From contig OX387185.1 of the NCBI GenBank assembly GCA_947561395.2, positions 19,308,366 through 19,372,365 of the forward strand: a DNA stretch of 64,000 nt. Reading direction: 5' to 3'. The DNA is from Buxus sempervirens. Taxonomy: Eukaryota; Streptophyta; Magnoliopsida; Buxales; Buxaceae. Under the pieces are notes generated by a model that did not search any database, was not told the origin of the DNA, and was given only the letters and a program-made list of their open reading frames with translations. Shown here piece by piece: positions 10,105-22,420 of the stretch (positions within the stretch are counted from its first letter, which is position 1; every line of letters begins with the position of its first letter). Position numbers and translations under genes: made by a program.

Positions 10105-13006
10105 TGTAAAACCCTGGTTTTTAATAAATGTTATTGTGGGAATTATCTAATAATTTTAATTATATTTTAAATGGTGGAAATTCAGGTAATCGAAGTCAAG
10201 GGGAAATCTGGAATTTCACAGATCTGATTTGCGAGGTTAAGGTGAGCAAGCAAAGTTTTGGTTTAATAAATTCATAATAGTGATCTAATTGATATGAAGT
10301 GGAAGGGCTAATTTAACGTGAATAAGTGAAGCAGAATCGCGGGATCAAGGTTAAGGAGCTGGTTATGTAGGAAAGCTATGGGCGAGTACACAACGTATCA
10401 TGACAAGCATTGGTGCCAACGACCACTATAAATAGCAGCAATTTTGGTGAGTTTGGGTTTCGCTCATTTTGGTTGGAGGAGAAATTGCTGCTGGTGTTCA
10501 AGCCTATTGGGAAAGAAGAGAAGGTAAGGTGAGTTTGAGCATTCAGAGTCGAGGAGGTTAATTCGGAAGGAGAGAATTCTCCTGTCGGAATTGCCATAGC
10601 TGCCGGAAATTTGCTGAGATCTATCCAAATCGGCTGTGCAATCAAGTTAAATCAGGTAAGACCTCAATTATCTGTGAACGAATGGTTAGAGAAATCCAGT
10701 TTTGATCAGACCTAACTAGATCTGGAATAATTTGTATGTAGGAATTGAGATCGGAAGCTGATCTTCAGTCAAAGAGTGTTTTGGATTTGCTACCGTGAGA
10801 GATCTGAAAAGGACTTAAGGTGATCAATTGTGAGGTTATTTCGTGTCAAGTGAGTAGCACTCTGATTTCCCGAATTTTGCATATGGAAGTGGTTTTAGAA
10901 GCTGAATTACGATTGATTACATTTGAGGTTTCGTTTGCGACCTGTTCGAGAAGGGCGGTCGATTCACACTTGATTTTTGTTTTGATTAATTTCTATTGTT
11001 GTTATTCGGTATGTTAGGAGATCAAGGAAAGGATTGATGATGGTTTTGGCACTTGATTTATGTTCAGACATGTCGGATTTCACCAAAACAGTGTTTAAGA
11101 ATTCTCCGAGATCTTGAGTTGGTTGGTGCTAATCGCGGCTAACCTAGTGCTAACCTAGAAGAGTTTAGCGCCAGTTCAAAATTGGTCTGGGGCTAACCTC
11201 GGTAGACCTGGTGCCAACCTCTGGAGGTGAGCGCCAGGTGTATCACAGGCGAGCGTGGCTAATTGTGTAGGCACTCTGGGACTGTTTTGATCCTCAATAA
11301 ACTTACCTTATGAGTTAGTTAACTGCTGGGGAATGTTATTAATGTGGCTGTAAGATCCGAAATGAGTATGGATTCAATTTTGAATAACTAACTCATAGGA
11401 AGAAGAATAGATCTTCTGAAGTTATCTATAGCTGGAGGTTAGCAGCAACACCTTAATTACCAGTTCATTCGACCAATGCATTGGAAGCTGAAAATTTGTC
11501 TAAATTTCTTAAGGTTTACTCTTTAGGAAATCAAGGAAGGGCTATTGATAAGAAGTAATGACCTTGATGGAGATAAATTGTGGTTATAGGGTGGAAGACA
11601 AACATTGAGTAATAGAGAGCTAAATGATGAAATTAGTAACTATAGAAGTGGGGATTAATTCTGGAAAATTAAGAGTTTGTGTTTGGTGTTTAAATATTAA
11701 TTCTAGTAACTTAGAGAGGTGTCCTTCAGGTCTGTGTTAGCTTGTGAATTAAAGCTTATACACAACCAGGTTAGAACATGAAACAAAATAAGAGGTTGGA
11801 AATAAATATCTGAAAGGAATTTTCTGCACACTCAGGTTGTAAAATGTTAATTGATTTCCATTGTTTTGATATTGTCAAGATTGAATCATTAACACTTTAA
11901 AATACAAATTTGACATTCCCGGTTTGACTAAGTTCTAGTAGAATGTATATTATGAGCAGATTATTAAAGTAAGTATTTCTTGAGACTTGTGCATTATATG
12001 TTGTTAAGCTTTATTGTTCGATTAAAGTATATGGAGCCTCCATGAGGGGGGTATGTGGGTACGAGTGACCCATAATAACAGCAACTATATTGGATGGTTA
12101 TTTTGTTCTACTTTGGACTCCTTGCTATTTCATCGGTTATGTTGAAAATGTAGTATTTGAGATTGCTATTGGTTTAGCTTGTCCTGGATCCATGTCTAAG
12201 CTTAGTAATGTAATGTTTTTGCTTTATTGGGATAATGGCATGGCCTTGTGTGTTGCCACGACCGGAGTAGAGCAACCAAATACCCTGAGTAGGCCTGGTT
12301 GTCAATGCTGATACCTGGAGTAGGCCGGCATTGGATGACGATACCCTGAGTAGGCCGTCATTTTAGAGTTCTGATACCTTGAGTAGGCCGGAACTGTGTA
12401 CATGGAGGTGTGGATGTCGCCTTGGCATGTCGATTAACCAACTTAAGCAAGATTCATGACATTGACCATATTTTGATTGTTTGTTATTACTAATGGGTAT
12501 TGTTTAACTGTGTTACCGAGATTGCCTTGATTTCGGATTTGGACTATATTTCATGGATTTTTCGGGACTGTTTATTTATTGTAGCATATTTAGAACTGAT
12601 GATAACTATTTTTGCATGCATGTGCTACTCGCTAAGATATTCGTATCTCACTCTTTTGTTTTGGTTTTTGTTTTCAGATACGCGTGGTAAGGCGGTGACT
12701 GGGGTAGATCCTTCCGGCACATATAGGGAAGAGGATTATTTCTACATCCCATAGACTAGTAGGTTTATTCTTTGGTTGGAACATTGATTGGATTTGTTTG
12801 GGAAATGTAATAATTGATATCAGAATTTGTGGTCTGATGATCCATTAACCTAATATTTTTCCATGCTTCCTATTAGATAGTTTTTGCACTCTGATTTGAA
12901 AAACCCATATGGTTAAACTAGTGATCATATGAGTCTTGGGCCCATACCTAACACTCTGTGAGATATGTTATATCTTTAATGAACAACATGGATCCTGGGC
13001 GTTACA
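10105..13006 (+). mobile_element. Solo LTR B (chromovirus-type long LTR)
   Basis: It begins TGTAAAACCCTGG and ends GGGCGTTACA, 2902 bp, flanked by CCCAC at 10100-10104 and 13007-13011. It has no internal region, so it is a solo LTR left by recombination between two LTRs. It shares with Tekay LTRs the end GGGCGTTACA, the AAGATATTCGTATCTC hairpin, the splice-like pair (10850 and 12677) and a TATA box CTATAAATAGC at 10426-10436. It differs from them over most of its length, so it is a related family, not the same one. The two partial LTRs at 23943 and 25054 are its closest relatives here. Confidence 0.88.
12273..12395 (+). repeat. Four-unit hairpin array, constant loop and variable stems
   Basis: Four successive units keep a loop close to ATACCCTGAGTAGGCC. 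Their arms are CAACCA/TGGTTG (12273-12301), CAATGC/GCATTG (12303-12333), ATGACG/CGTCAT (12335-12361) and AGTTC/GAACT (12367-12395). Each arm pair is complementary, and no two units share an arm sequence. Related units on the minus strand lie at 24507-24580 and 24844-24900. Confidence 0.8.
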
Positions 13007-13011
13007 CCCAC

Positions 13012-13140
13012 CCCAGACCCACATCACCTTGAATAACGAAGATAAAATCAAATAAAAGAGAGGGACCCGCACCATTCAGGTGGTCCCCACAGACTTAACA
13101 TACAAAATTGCATATCTGAGTAGGGATTGGATGAGTAGAC
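13012..13140 (+). mobile_element. Tat/Ogre-type LTR, piece 3 of 4
   Basis: A 129-bp piece between solo LTRs B and C. It matches the 26183 LTR near 28925-29030: a GGGACCC...CACC block followed by TCAGGTGGTCC and GACTTAAC. Its last five bases, TAGAC, are the target duplication of solo LTR C. Confidence 0.8.
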
Positions 13141-15958
13141 TGTAACGCCCCGAACCCGGGTCAGTGCAAACCGGCACCCAACCCGAACCCGGTTCGCTAC
13201 TGTAACAACCCAAGTCCGATTCAACAACCAAACTTGAGATGTTACCACGAAGCTGGGGTCAGATACATACCAAGATTCACAATAATTTTAAAACTTTAAT
13301 GAATTATATCAGAGTTATGGTGGCCAATAAAAACAATTCTTTATTCAATAATATCAATTCAGTTTACAATAAAGTTTATTTAATCAACATGTGGCATTAA
13401 TACCAATTATAATTCTACCCATCAAATTAAAACCCCATCTTCACGATCCCTCCAAGCAACCTGAAAAATATAGGGGAAAACGGAGTGAGATTTACATCTC
13501 AGCAAGTAGCAGGTGCATGCAATTTGAAACAGTCCAATGTAAGCAAATAGTCATGAGGTATTCGATTAATCAACGATAAGACGAGAAATCCAAGTTATCC
13601 ATGGCAATTCCAAATAAAGCGATAAAACAGACGATCATGTATAAATACCAATAACTTGATGTTAACGGGGTAAAACCGACAAAAGCGATAAAACACGTGC
13701 CATTGCAGGACTCACAAAGATGATAAGTATTTGAGATGACACTCTACTAACTGCTATTCCACCATGCGACTTAGGGGCAGTGCTACTTAATGATACTCAA
13801 GCGGCATGCAGCGCAGCTTAGGCAAGAGTCGTAGTCACCGACTTATTGCACACGAACTCCGCAGAGTTGGGCGTACCACCAGCATGTAGCACCAGAATCA
13901 ATACATGGAGTGTGGTCGCTTATCCACATGTACAGGGAATCACCAGCGGCTCACCGGGGTGTCCCTCCAGACATAAGACCTTCCCGAAGCAAACTAACTT
14001 GCAAGGGAAACACGCTCGCATATAGGAGTAACTCAACCCAAACTAAATACCACTTAGCTAACCAACCAAAACTATGGATCCATATACAGCTAAGCCCACT
14101 GACACAAACCACGATAAAACCACATACGGGAGGACACGATAAAACCACATACCAAAGTATTCCATTCCATGTGAAAATCATGATTCAATCATAACAAATC
14201 CAATTATAGGCATTTTTAGAATAACATATGCAATTCTTCCAATTATATTCAAAATAAAACTCAAGTATCATAAATCCGATAAAATCTGAGTTTATGCAAT
14301 TTCAGTAGCCAATATTCCTATTTAAAGCTCAAAATAAAGTAAATCCAATCTTACTTAGAGTTTTCTTTATTAATCCCTTTTAGTAGAATCCAATTTCCTA
14401 CCTTAGCACCTAAGCTAGTTTCTATTTGAATTTTCTGTATTTTATTTTTCCAGCATGTTCTACAGACCTAGAATGAAGTTTAAAATATGTTTATAAGCTA
14501 TAAATTTCAGTAGTATTATTTCTAGCAATATCCATACCCTTTGACTCTTTTATAATCCTTTCATTTAAACCTTCAATTTATTGGATAATCTTTCCCATTT
14601 AATTTTATAATTTTTTTATACCTTAATTAGGTCCTTATAAAGATGCTAACATGCTTAACTAATCAGAAAATTTATTGGATAATTATCCTATTACAAAATT
14701 CCCAAAATCTGCAAATTTACATAGAGCGCCTACCTCTACAGGGCTGGGCGATCCTAGGCGCTCGTGCAAAATTAAACAGAAATTTCCAGATTTCTAAAAT
14801 TCGGATTTTTATGCCTTTGCCATATGTTTCTTTGGTCTAAATTAATCTAATAACATTCTAAAACATTCCTAAAGCCTTCTAGATCAATTCTTATTAATCA
14901 AATACCATCCTATAATTTATTTCATGATCAAACCAAGTTTTCTCCATTATTTCAACAAATCCTTCAAGAACACCAAACACTAAAATATAAACAATTTGAT
15001 TCCATGTAAATACTGTTCCAACTAATCCATTCAATCCATATGAAATCACAGAAAATGAAATCATGCAGTTCCTCACGTTTTCCAAGGGTTACTACTTGCC
15101 TTATACGCTAAATCCTTCTTCCATTGAAACTTCTAATTCTGGACCTGACTTTTGTTCCCAAACGCACTAAGCTAGACTCTTCCAATTCAAATCTCCACCG
15201 TATACAATGTACTTCCATCAGTGGTGAACAAAACCTCCAAATTTGAAGGCGATCAAACGTACGGATGTTTCCCGATCATGTTTTGATGATGGCTGGTCAG
15301 ACACCTCCATTAGCCACCTTCTTCTTTTCTCTCCCTCTTTTCTCTCAACAATAACCCACGAAATTTCCCTCTTGTCTAACCTTAGTTTCATATTTATATT
15401 AGGCTTTAGAAATCCTAAACAAACCCTAATTGGCTAATTTAATTTGGGCTAACCCAACCATGGTCTAGTTAAAGTCTAATCCTTCTAATTTAATTCCTAC
15501 TTTTTCTCCACCTTCTATTTTTCTACTTAAACAATACTAATTAAGTTTCTTATTATCTAAACTCCTATTTATAACCTATTTTCGTGCAAAATATTTAATT
15601 AAACATTATTATCACTTAAAACCTTATTTTCTCCAAATTAAAACGTGAAATCTCCTAATTACCCTTTTTCCCACTTTTAGGCTTTTATTAATTTCTTTTC
15701 ATTTCTATCTTGTCTAAATAATTTGTTTTCTTCTATTTTCTAATTCTAGTTATTATTTGATGATCTATTTACTAATTACCTTTTTCTGAAAATTACCAAA
15801 ATACCCTTTTTACTCTTTTAGGTTAATTTCATTAAAATTCTTTCTTTATTTACAATTTATGACCTATTTGAATTACTTACCTCTAAATCTTCACTTAACT
15901 CATATTTTCTTTTATTTATTATTTATTTATTTATTAGGTGAAATTTCGGGGTATTACA
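13141..15958 (-). mobile_element. Solo LTR C, minus strand (chromovirus-type)
   Basis: On the plus strand it reads TGTAACGCCCCG... to ...GGGGTATTACA, 2818 bp, with TAGAC on both sides (13136-13140 and 15959-15963). In the sense direction it starts TGTAATACCCCG and ends CGGGGCGTTACA, like Tekay LTRs. A GAGAT-GTAA-ATCTC hairpin (sense) lies at 13487-13500, next to the acceptor-like end near 13460. A patch of GGCGCC-like motifs lies near 14729-14765. No coding region is seen. Confidence 0.88.
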
Positions 15959-15963
15959 TAGAC

Positions 15964-16230
15964 CAAGGATAAGTTGACTCTAAACCAGGGAAACCCGTGG
16001 GACCCGTCACCCGACGGGGCAAACCGGGGTGTCTACGGACTTCCCTAGGACCATAACTAAGACCTTAGCCAGAATCTCAAGCCGCAGACCGCCTAATAGA
16101 CAAACCTAGGCACCCAAGTGTCTGCCTGCACCCCATCAGGCGAAGGCGACTCCAAAACCTCAATTTCCCAAATGGAGGCACGCACTCCCGTACGCCTCGC
16201 GGTGCAGCCCGCGTTCCCGATACGTGCACA
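15964..16230 (+). mobile_element. Tat/Ogre-type LTR, piece 4 of 4, with the LTR end
   Basis: It has the family's terminal block: GGGACCCGTCACCCGACGGG, the CTCAAGCCGCAGACC stretch, CCCCATCAGGCG and GGCGACTCC, and ends TACGTGCACA at 16230. The 26183 LTR has the same order at 29055-29258, and the 32771 LTR has it on the other strand. TCTAT at 16231-16235 would be half of the target duplication; its partner lies left of the window. Confidence 0.8.
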
Positions 16231-17304
16231 TCTATATAACAAGGAAAAGTCTAGAGATCATAACTCAGAAAACCCTAATAACCATACCTTTCTTTTGTAA
16301 AATCTCAAACCCTACATCACTTCCACAATAAATCCTTTTTCTGGACCTTTCCACCACCCCAAATCTAAACAAAATATATGAGAGAACCCAATAATTTGAA
16401 ATTAAAAAGAGGAAGAGGACTTCTTAAGTTAAAGAGGTCTTAAACATCACCTTTCCCCTTTTCTTTCTCTTCTCTTCCCTCTTCTTCTTTTTCTTGGCTA
16501 GGGGGTTGAACATCCAGCTCTTCTTCTTCTCCTCCCATTCTTTTCTTCTTCCTTCCTTTATTTCTTTTCCTTCTCTTCTTCCTCCCTTGGTTGCCATCCT
16601 TCCCTTCTTCTCCTCTTCTCTTTTCTTTCTTTTCTTCTTTCTTTTCTTTCTTCCTTCTCCTTAGGGTTTGTTTTGGACGTCCCACTATCCTTGGCTTCCC
16701 TTAGTTGCTTGCTTCCTAAGTTATCTCACCTCTTAGTATACCCTTTATAATAAATCCTAACATATCCCTTAATTTGTGCATGCATGTCCAGCACATGCCT
16801 TGGGCTTAATGATATCATGGAATCTCCTAACTATCTTAATTAAGGAGTTTATCCTTATTATATAATTATAGCATTTGCATGTTCCATATTTATATAATTA
16901 TTCATTTATAGTTATGAAACATCATATCCATATGTATATATCACTTATATTTATAATTATTCATTTAAATAGTAACATACCATAAGAGCACCGTTCCATA
17001 CAAAAAGTAATAATTTACAATAATTTCATATCATGCCGATGTATATATTAAAATTTTCTATATTGCACCTTGAGTAAGATATTTTAGCTTTCCTCCACTT
17101 TGCTCTCTTCTTTATTTTACTAATAACCATTACCTACTTTATGATAATTATATGTATATAAATAAGACCAACATGTCATTTAAACATAAAACCAACCAAA
17201 TAAATATTAATATTAAAATTTGACATATAACACAATTATTAAACATCATATGGCAACCTTATGCACTTTACACTAAAAATTATGTAGGGTTTTAGATACA
17301 TACC
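16231..17304. other. Unassigned A/T-rich DNA with a CT-rich tract
   Basis: About 1.07 kb with no recognised gene or element end. Bases 16441-16670 are a strong pyrimidine tract (CTTCTTCT-like); the minus-strand lysine/glutamate-rich open frame there is a by-product of this composition. The rest is A/T-rich with short near-repeats of TTATATAATTAT type. It is the DNA into which the 16230 LTR and the 17305 copia inserted, or an unrecognised element body. Confidence 0.5.
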
Positions 17305-17730
17305 TGTTATAGATACAAACACGAAATACGCAGCGGAATCAACGGATCACGAACCGAATTACACCCACCTCTCTAGAGAGCCTGATTAACAGAATTCTCT
17401 TTGCTTTCCACAATGTAAATCCTTCCCTAGGATGGACGGGGTTCCCAGATCTTCTAGGATAGAACCACTGCTCTCTGTAGCAGAGGATCTTTCTATCCAA
17501 ACTGGAACATTTCTTCTCTGGGCTCTGGCTCCTACTCACATATGACCACGATCACCCAAATAGCAAGCCCCGTGGTGCTATTTATAGAGATAGTAAGAGA
17601 TAGAGTCCCACAAATTTGGGATTCTTATCTACACTCCATCTCTATCTCTAACTACCCAGTCCACTCAAACTAAGCATTAAATAGTGGGTTGGGTCAACCA
17701 CACACGGGTGGGACCCACATAAATATAACA
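17305..17730 (-). repeat. 3' LTR of a minus-strand copia-type element
   Basis: The termini are TGTTATA and TATAACA, a 7-bp perfect inverted repeat, giving a 426-bp LTR. Just inside it on the minus strand is AAGTGGGAGA, a typical polypurine tract, which shows that this is the 3' LTR and that the element runs from right to left. A minus-strand TATA box (TCTCTATAAATAGC) lies at 17577-17590. The short LTR and the AAGTGGGAGA tract are common in plant copia elements; the lineage cannot be decided. Confidence 0.7.
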
Positions 17731-18344
17731 TCTCCCACTTGCTCAAATATGAGGATTTCAACAAGTGTTACAAGATGATCTTCTGGGTCATACTATGAAA
17801 TACGTTGTGTGACCAACGAGAGTGCTATAGGGTGAGTGACACTTTACCAAGTTCCATCGAACTAGCATAAAGATACACTCCAAAATCTCACGTATGCCCT
17901 AAACCCATGTGACCACATCGGATTGAGCTCTCCTAATCCCTCTTGAGTATTAAACTCAGGCCCTAAGCTCAACCCCACTGAAATAATGCTCATAAAAATA
18001 TGAATATGTAAATACCTTATATATTCCATATGCATAGAAGGATAAATAAAAATCAACATTTTTTTTATATTGAGCATAATTCCATATTTACTTCACAGAT
18101 GTGATGTCACATGGTCTTCCCAACGCCACATGTCACTCCACTTTGATCTGAATGCTTTCCTAGACATTGCCTGTTAAGCCAAATCAATCATGGCCATGGG
18201 GAGAATGCTAAAGCAGCGATCTTCGAATCTCTGCTTTATGACATTGTCATCAGTCCATAAGGGCACAAGTTGGTGTTTGGGCTCACATGATAAGGAAGCA
18301 AGGATTCATTCACTTGCCGTCCAAACGTAGGTCGTCAAAGCACA
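17731..18344 (-). mobile_element. 3' internal fragment of the minus-strand copia-type element
   Basis: It lies between the polypurine tract and the insertion point of element D at 18345. I recognise no protein in any frame, so it is probably the non-coding stretch after pol. The rest of the element is expected beyond the right edge of the window, past the whole nested chain. Confidence 0.5.
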
Positions 18345-20807
18345 TGTAAGACCCCAAAATTTTCCTAATTTTAAAATAAATTAATAATTAATATTTCTTG
18401 AGGATTTTATAGATAGTATTGAATGGTAATCGTAGGTGATCACATTGATAGCGGAGATCATGAGTTTGGCGCAGATTAGATTGTTGGATCGTGAGATATC
18501 AAGGTAAGAATTAAATATTTTGATGCTGTATTTTGATTGGGTGATTGTATTGTGGGTGATAGTGTGCATTGCGTAGGATCTTAAGTATTTAATTAGGGTT
18601 TATACCTTAGAGAATGCGATTAGTATTCTAATCGTATTAGTCAGTTGGTATTTGCGGCTGAAGTAGTTGAGCGACTGAAGGAGAAAAACCGAGGACAAGA
18701 AAAGAAAAAGAAGAAGAAAGAGAGAGAGAAAGAGAGATCGCTGCTTTCGAGTCTCTCTTCGTCCTAGAGTCAAGTTGCGTTCGTGAAGCAGTGTAGCTGC
18801 TGCTATTTAGAGGAAGAAGGACAGGAACGAACGTAACAGGTAGATAGCACACCGATTTAATGTTGATTTGTTGTTTTCCATATTGTTTGATTGTAAGGCA
18901 TGATTTTCCGATGTAGATGTGTATGTTTAGTCCGAATTTAGATGTATATGTATGTATGAATTGCATAGAACAGAGAAAATCAAAATTTTCAAACTCGGTT
19001 TGTCGCAGTTCGAAGGGCGCCTAGCAACGATCGCCTAGGCGATCGTAAGCGCCCATTAATGACTTCAGCCAGCTCACCCATTGCCTAGGAGATGGGGTAG
19101 GCATACTAAAAATGTACGGGTGCCTAGTGGGACCGCCTAGGCAATCCCTGAGCTCTCGTTGAAAGTTAAAATTTCCGAAATTTTAACTGCCGTTTAGACA
19201 GGCCGCCTAGGCAACCTGTGCTGGGCGATCTTAACAGAAAAATGCCAATTTTCATAATTTGATTTCTAATTCAAAATAAAATGATTTTAAATGGATTTTA
19301 TCAATTAAATTAGATGATTTGAGACAAAATTAATTACCAAATTACCCTGTTTTCCACAAAAATATTTAGGGATTTATTTTAGGTTTATAGTTGCCTAAAT
19401 TTGGAAATAATAAGGGATTTGAGATTTTATACTTTAAAAACTTGTTTAACTGAGATATTTAATTAAGAAATATTTATCTTACACATCATAAATCAAACTT
19501 CTACAGATAGAAACTTCATATCTGAGATTCAACCCAGATAACCAAATTTTGATAAAAACTTATAAATCGAACTTTATATGCCACTAGGCACTATTACTTA
19601 CATAAAGACATGTCCGTAGGGATGTTGGTGTCTAGTGGGCATAGCTGAATATGGATCCATAGAATAAGCTAGATAGCTAAGGGGTATTTCTTTTGGGTTG
19701 AGTTACTCCCATGTGCTAGCGTGTTTCCTTTACAAGTGAGTTTGCACTGGAAGGTCTCGTGTCTGTAGGGTCATTTCCAGCCTCGCTGGTGATTCCTGTA
19801 CATGTGGATCAACGACCATTTCCATATATTGATTTAGGGGTTGCATGTTGGTGGTTCATGCCAACTCTGTTGAGTATGTGCACAACAAGTTGATGGCTAC
19901 GGCTTTTATCTTATGAGTAGTACTATGGTTTGAGTGTCACAGTAGCTTCGCCAATAAAACGCATGGTGGCATAGCATTTGATGAGTGTCTTCTCAAAGTC
20001 TTATCTTTCTTTGTGAGTCCTACAATGATATTAATAACATGATATACTTATTACTGTTACCTTGACACATGTGAGATGCATGTATCTGCCATCTTATGGT
20101 TGAATGTGATTACTTGGTTCATCACAGTTATATTGGAAATTGAGCTGACTGGAGTTGTTTTGGATTTACACTGTATTATTCTGGACTTCATTCTTATCAT
20201 CATTACATCTAATACATGTCCCTTAGAAAATTATTAAATGCTGATTTGTGTTTCTCGACTACAATGATCAATTATACGAGACCTACTTATCCGTGTTAGT
20301 CTTATTCGAGCATGAAATGATTATTTTATTAAATATAAATTGTTTAGCATGCATCATGTTACCTAATAAGATATTCGTATCTCACTCTTTTGCTTTGTCT
20401 TGGTTTTCAGTTGATATGCGAGAGGGGTATCTTGGTGGTGATACTCAGGGTGATTTTGCTGATTTCTTGCCAGAGGATTATTATTATCCAGATTGAGCTA
20501 AGGTTGATGAGAGATGAAATTTTGATATTTGACAGTTTATTTTATTTATTGGACATGATGTATTTAGAGAGAGAGTTTTTAGAACCCTTTTGATTACACC
20601 AGACTTGATGGTCATTTAATATTTTTTATATTTATGGTGATGATAGGCATTATACTTCCGTACATTATTCTTCCGCACTCTGATAATCACAAATGAATTA
20701 ATTAATTTTAGTCTGGTTTAAATTGTTGATTATATATATGGGCCCAGTAGTACTTGGATTCGGGTTCAAATGCCGGTTTTGCATTGACCCGGGTTCGGGG
20801 CGCTACA
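18345..20807 (+). repeat. 5' LTR of element D
   Basis: It begins TGTAAGACCCC and ends GGGGCGCTACA, 2463 bp. It has the same parts as the element A LTR: splice-donor-like GTAGATAGCAC at 18840, a patch of GGGCGCC- and CGATCG-rich motifs at 19012-19240, the hairpin AAGATATTCGTATCTC at 20368-20383, an acceptor-like TTTTCAG ending at 20410 and a short acidic frame at 20413-20496. It has not suffered the large deletion seen in the element A 3' LTR. Confidence 0.9.
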
Positions 20808-20811
20808 GAGA

Positions 20812-20823
20812 TGGTATCAAAGC
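20812..20823 (+). other. Primer binding site, initiator Met tRNA type
   Basis: TGGTATCAAAGC follows the LTR end by 4 bases. It differs by one base from the usual TGGTATCAGAGC. Confidence 0.82.
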
Positions 20824-20932
20824 AAATGGTCCTAATCTTAAGTAATTAGCCAAAAGGGGATGGGATTGTGAGTACGCTTGATAGAACCCCTAGAATTATT
20901 TGATTCTAACAAATGGAATTTGTATTTTGCAG

Positions 20933-22420
20933 ATGGCTGGTAGAGGGAGACGTGCATGAGTAGATGTTACTGAGGAGAGCGTTGATGCTGGAGAGCAGCA
21001 ACATGATGCTCCACTACCACTGCCACCACCTGGAGGAGATGTTTGGGCCATGGTAGGCACCTTGGTAGAGCTTCTTGCCAAGGAAAGGGAAGAGAGGTTA
21101 AGTCAGAATGGGAATGGTAACGAAGGTAATTGACACAAAGATGCACCTAGACATGTTGGTGAGATTCAAACGGCGCAGGACTTGGAGCAGTTCCGTAAGA
21201 TGGATCCGCCTATTTTCAGTGGATGACCAGACCCGATGGAGGCAAAGAGGTGGCTTATGCGGGTCAAGTGGATTTTTGACGCCATGGACTGCCCAGAGGA
21301 TAGGCGAGTCAGATTGGAAGCATTTTTATTTGAAGGGGAGGTAGCTCACTGGTGGAGAGCTATGAGGAGGCAGGACCCTCAGGCTACGTATATGTCATGG
21401 GACAGATTCACGGAGGTCTTTTATGGGCAGTATTTCTCTGATGAGGTCCGGCTCTAGAAGGAGCGGGAGTTTATGGATATTACCCAGGGGAGCCAGACAG
21501 TGGCACAGTACGAGTCCCGATTTTCTACCTTATCCTGATTTGCACCCCACATGGTGCAGGATGAGAGGAGGATGATAGCGCATTTCGAGCGATGTTTGAG
21601 GCCGGTAGAGCAAAGAGGCTTCCTTAGTGGGAGCAAGAGGCCGAGGGAGTGGTATGGAGGAGGGTCATCTAGAAGACAGATGTACAAACTAGCTCAAAGG
21701 GATTGTGTCAGGTGTGGCAGGAACCATGTTCTAGGACCGTGTTTTGTAGAACCGGGTACATGTTATCGATGTGGTTGGGCAGGCCACCAAATTCATGAGT
21801 GTCGCTATCCACCCACTTGTCAGTCTTTGGTAGTGAGACGACCAGATGCACCGGCACCTATAGCTACGCGGAGACCCCCATTCCAGCAACCAGCTCAGAG
21901 AGCACCTATGGGACAAAGACCTCAGGGTAGAGGAGCAGCACAGAAGGGAGGACAGAGACAGGCAGTATCTACTCCACAGCCGCAGCAGACGAGAGTGTAT
22001 GCAGTAGAGGCACATGAGGAGGAGTGTGAGCCTAAGCTTGTGACTGAGATTGAGGCTGATACGGAGGCACCTGAGATGATTGGAGGTATTCTCTTCATCT
22101 ATGGTAGATCAGCTTGCTGTTTGTTTGATTCTGGTGCCTCGCATTCATTTATTTCGCCTGTATGTGCACGACAGATTAGATTGTCACCTATTCATTTGGA
22201 TACTGTTATGTCTGTGCACACACCTTTGGAGGAGTCGACTAGAGTTAAGTTAGTGTATAGAGATTGTATGATCAGACTGGGTAGAGTAGAGTTGCCTGGA
22301 GATCTGATAGCACTGGAGATTGGAGGATTTGACGTGATTTTGGGGATAGATTGGTTATTTAGGCATCATGTCACTTTGGACTGCTACAGTGGGACTGTGA
22401 CAGTCAATGGGCCAGATTAG
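20933..22420 (+). pseudogene. gag-protease of element D
   Basis: The frame starts MAGRGRR after TTTTGCAG at 20933 and stays in one frame to 22420. It holds a capsid domain (RWLMRVKWIF and AHWWRAM), a perfect CCHC knuckle (CYRCGWAGHQIHEC, near 21763) preceded by a second Cys pair (CVRCGRNHVLGPC), and an aspartic protease with the active site LFDSGASHSF near 22126 and a DVILGIDWL stretch. Stops at about 20957, 21131, 21224, 21455 and 21536 break gag, most of them one transition away from a sense codon. Against element A it lacks about 46 codons between the capsid C-terminus and the knuckle, without losing frame. Confidence 0.88.

Noticed and set aside
16440..16685. Minus-strand open frame of 81 codons, Lys/Glu-rich
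   Set aside because: It is the translation of a CT-rich tract; no domain, no codon bias and no flanking gene signals.
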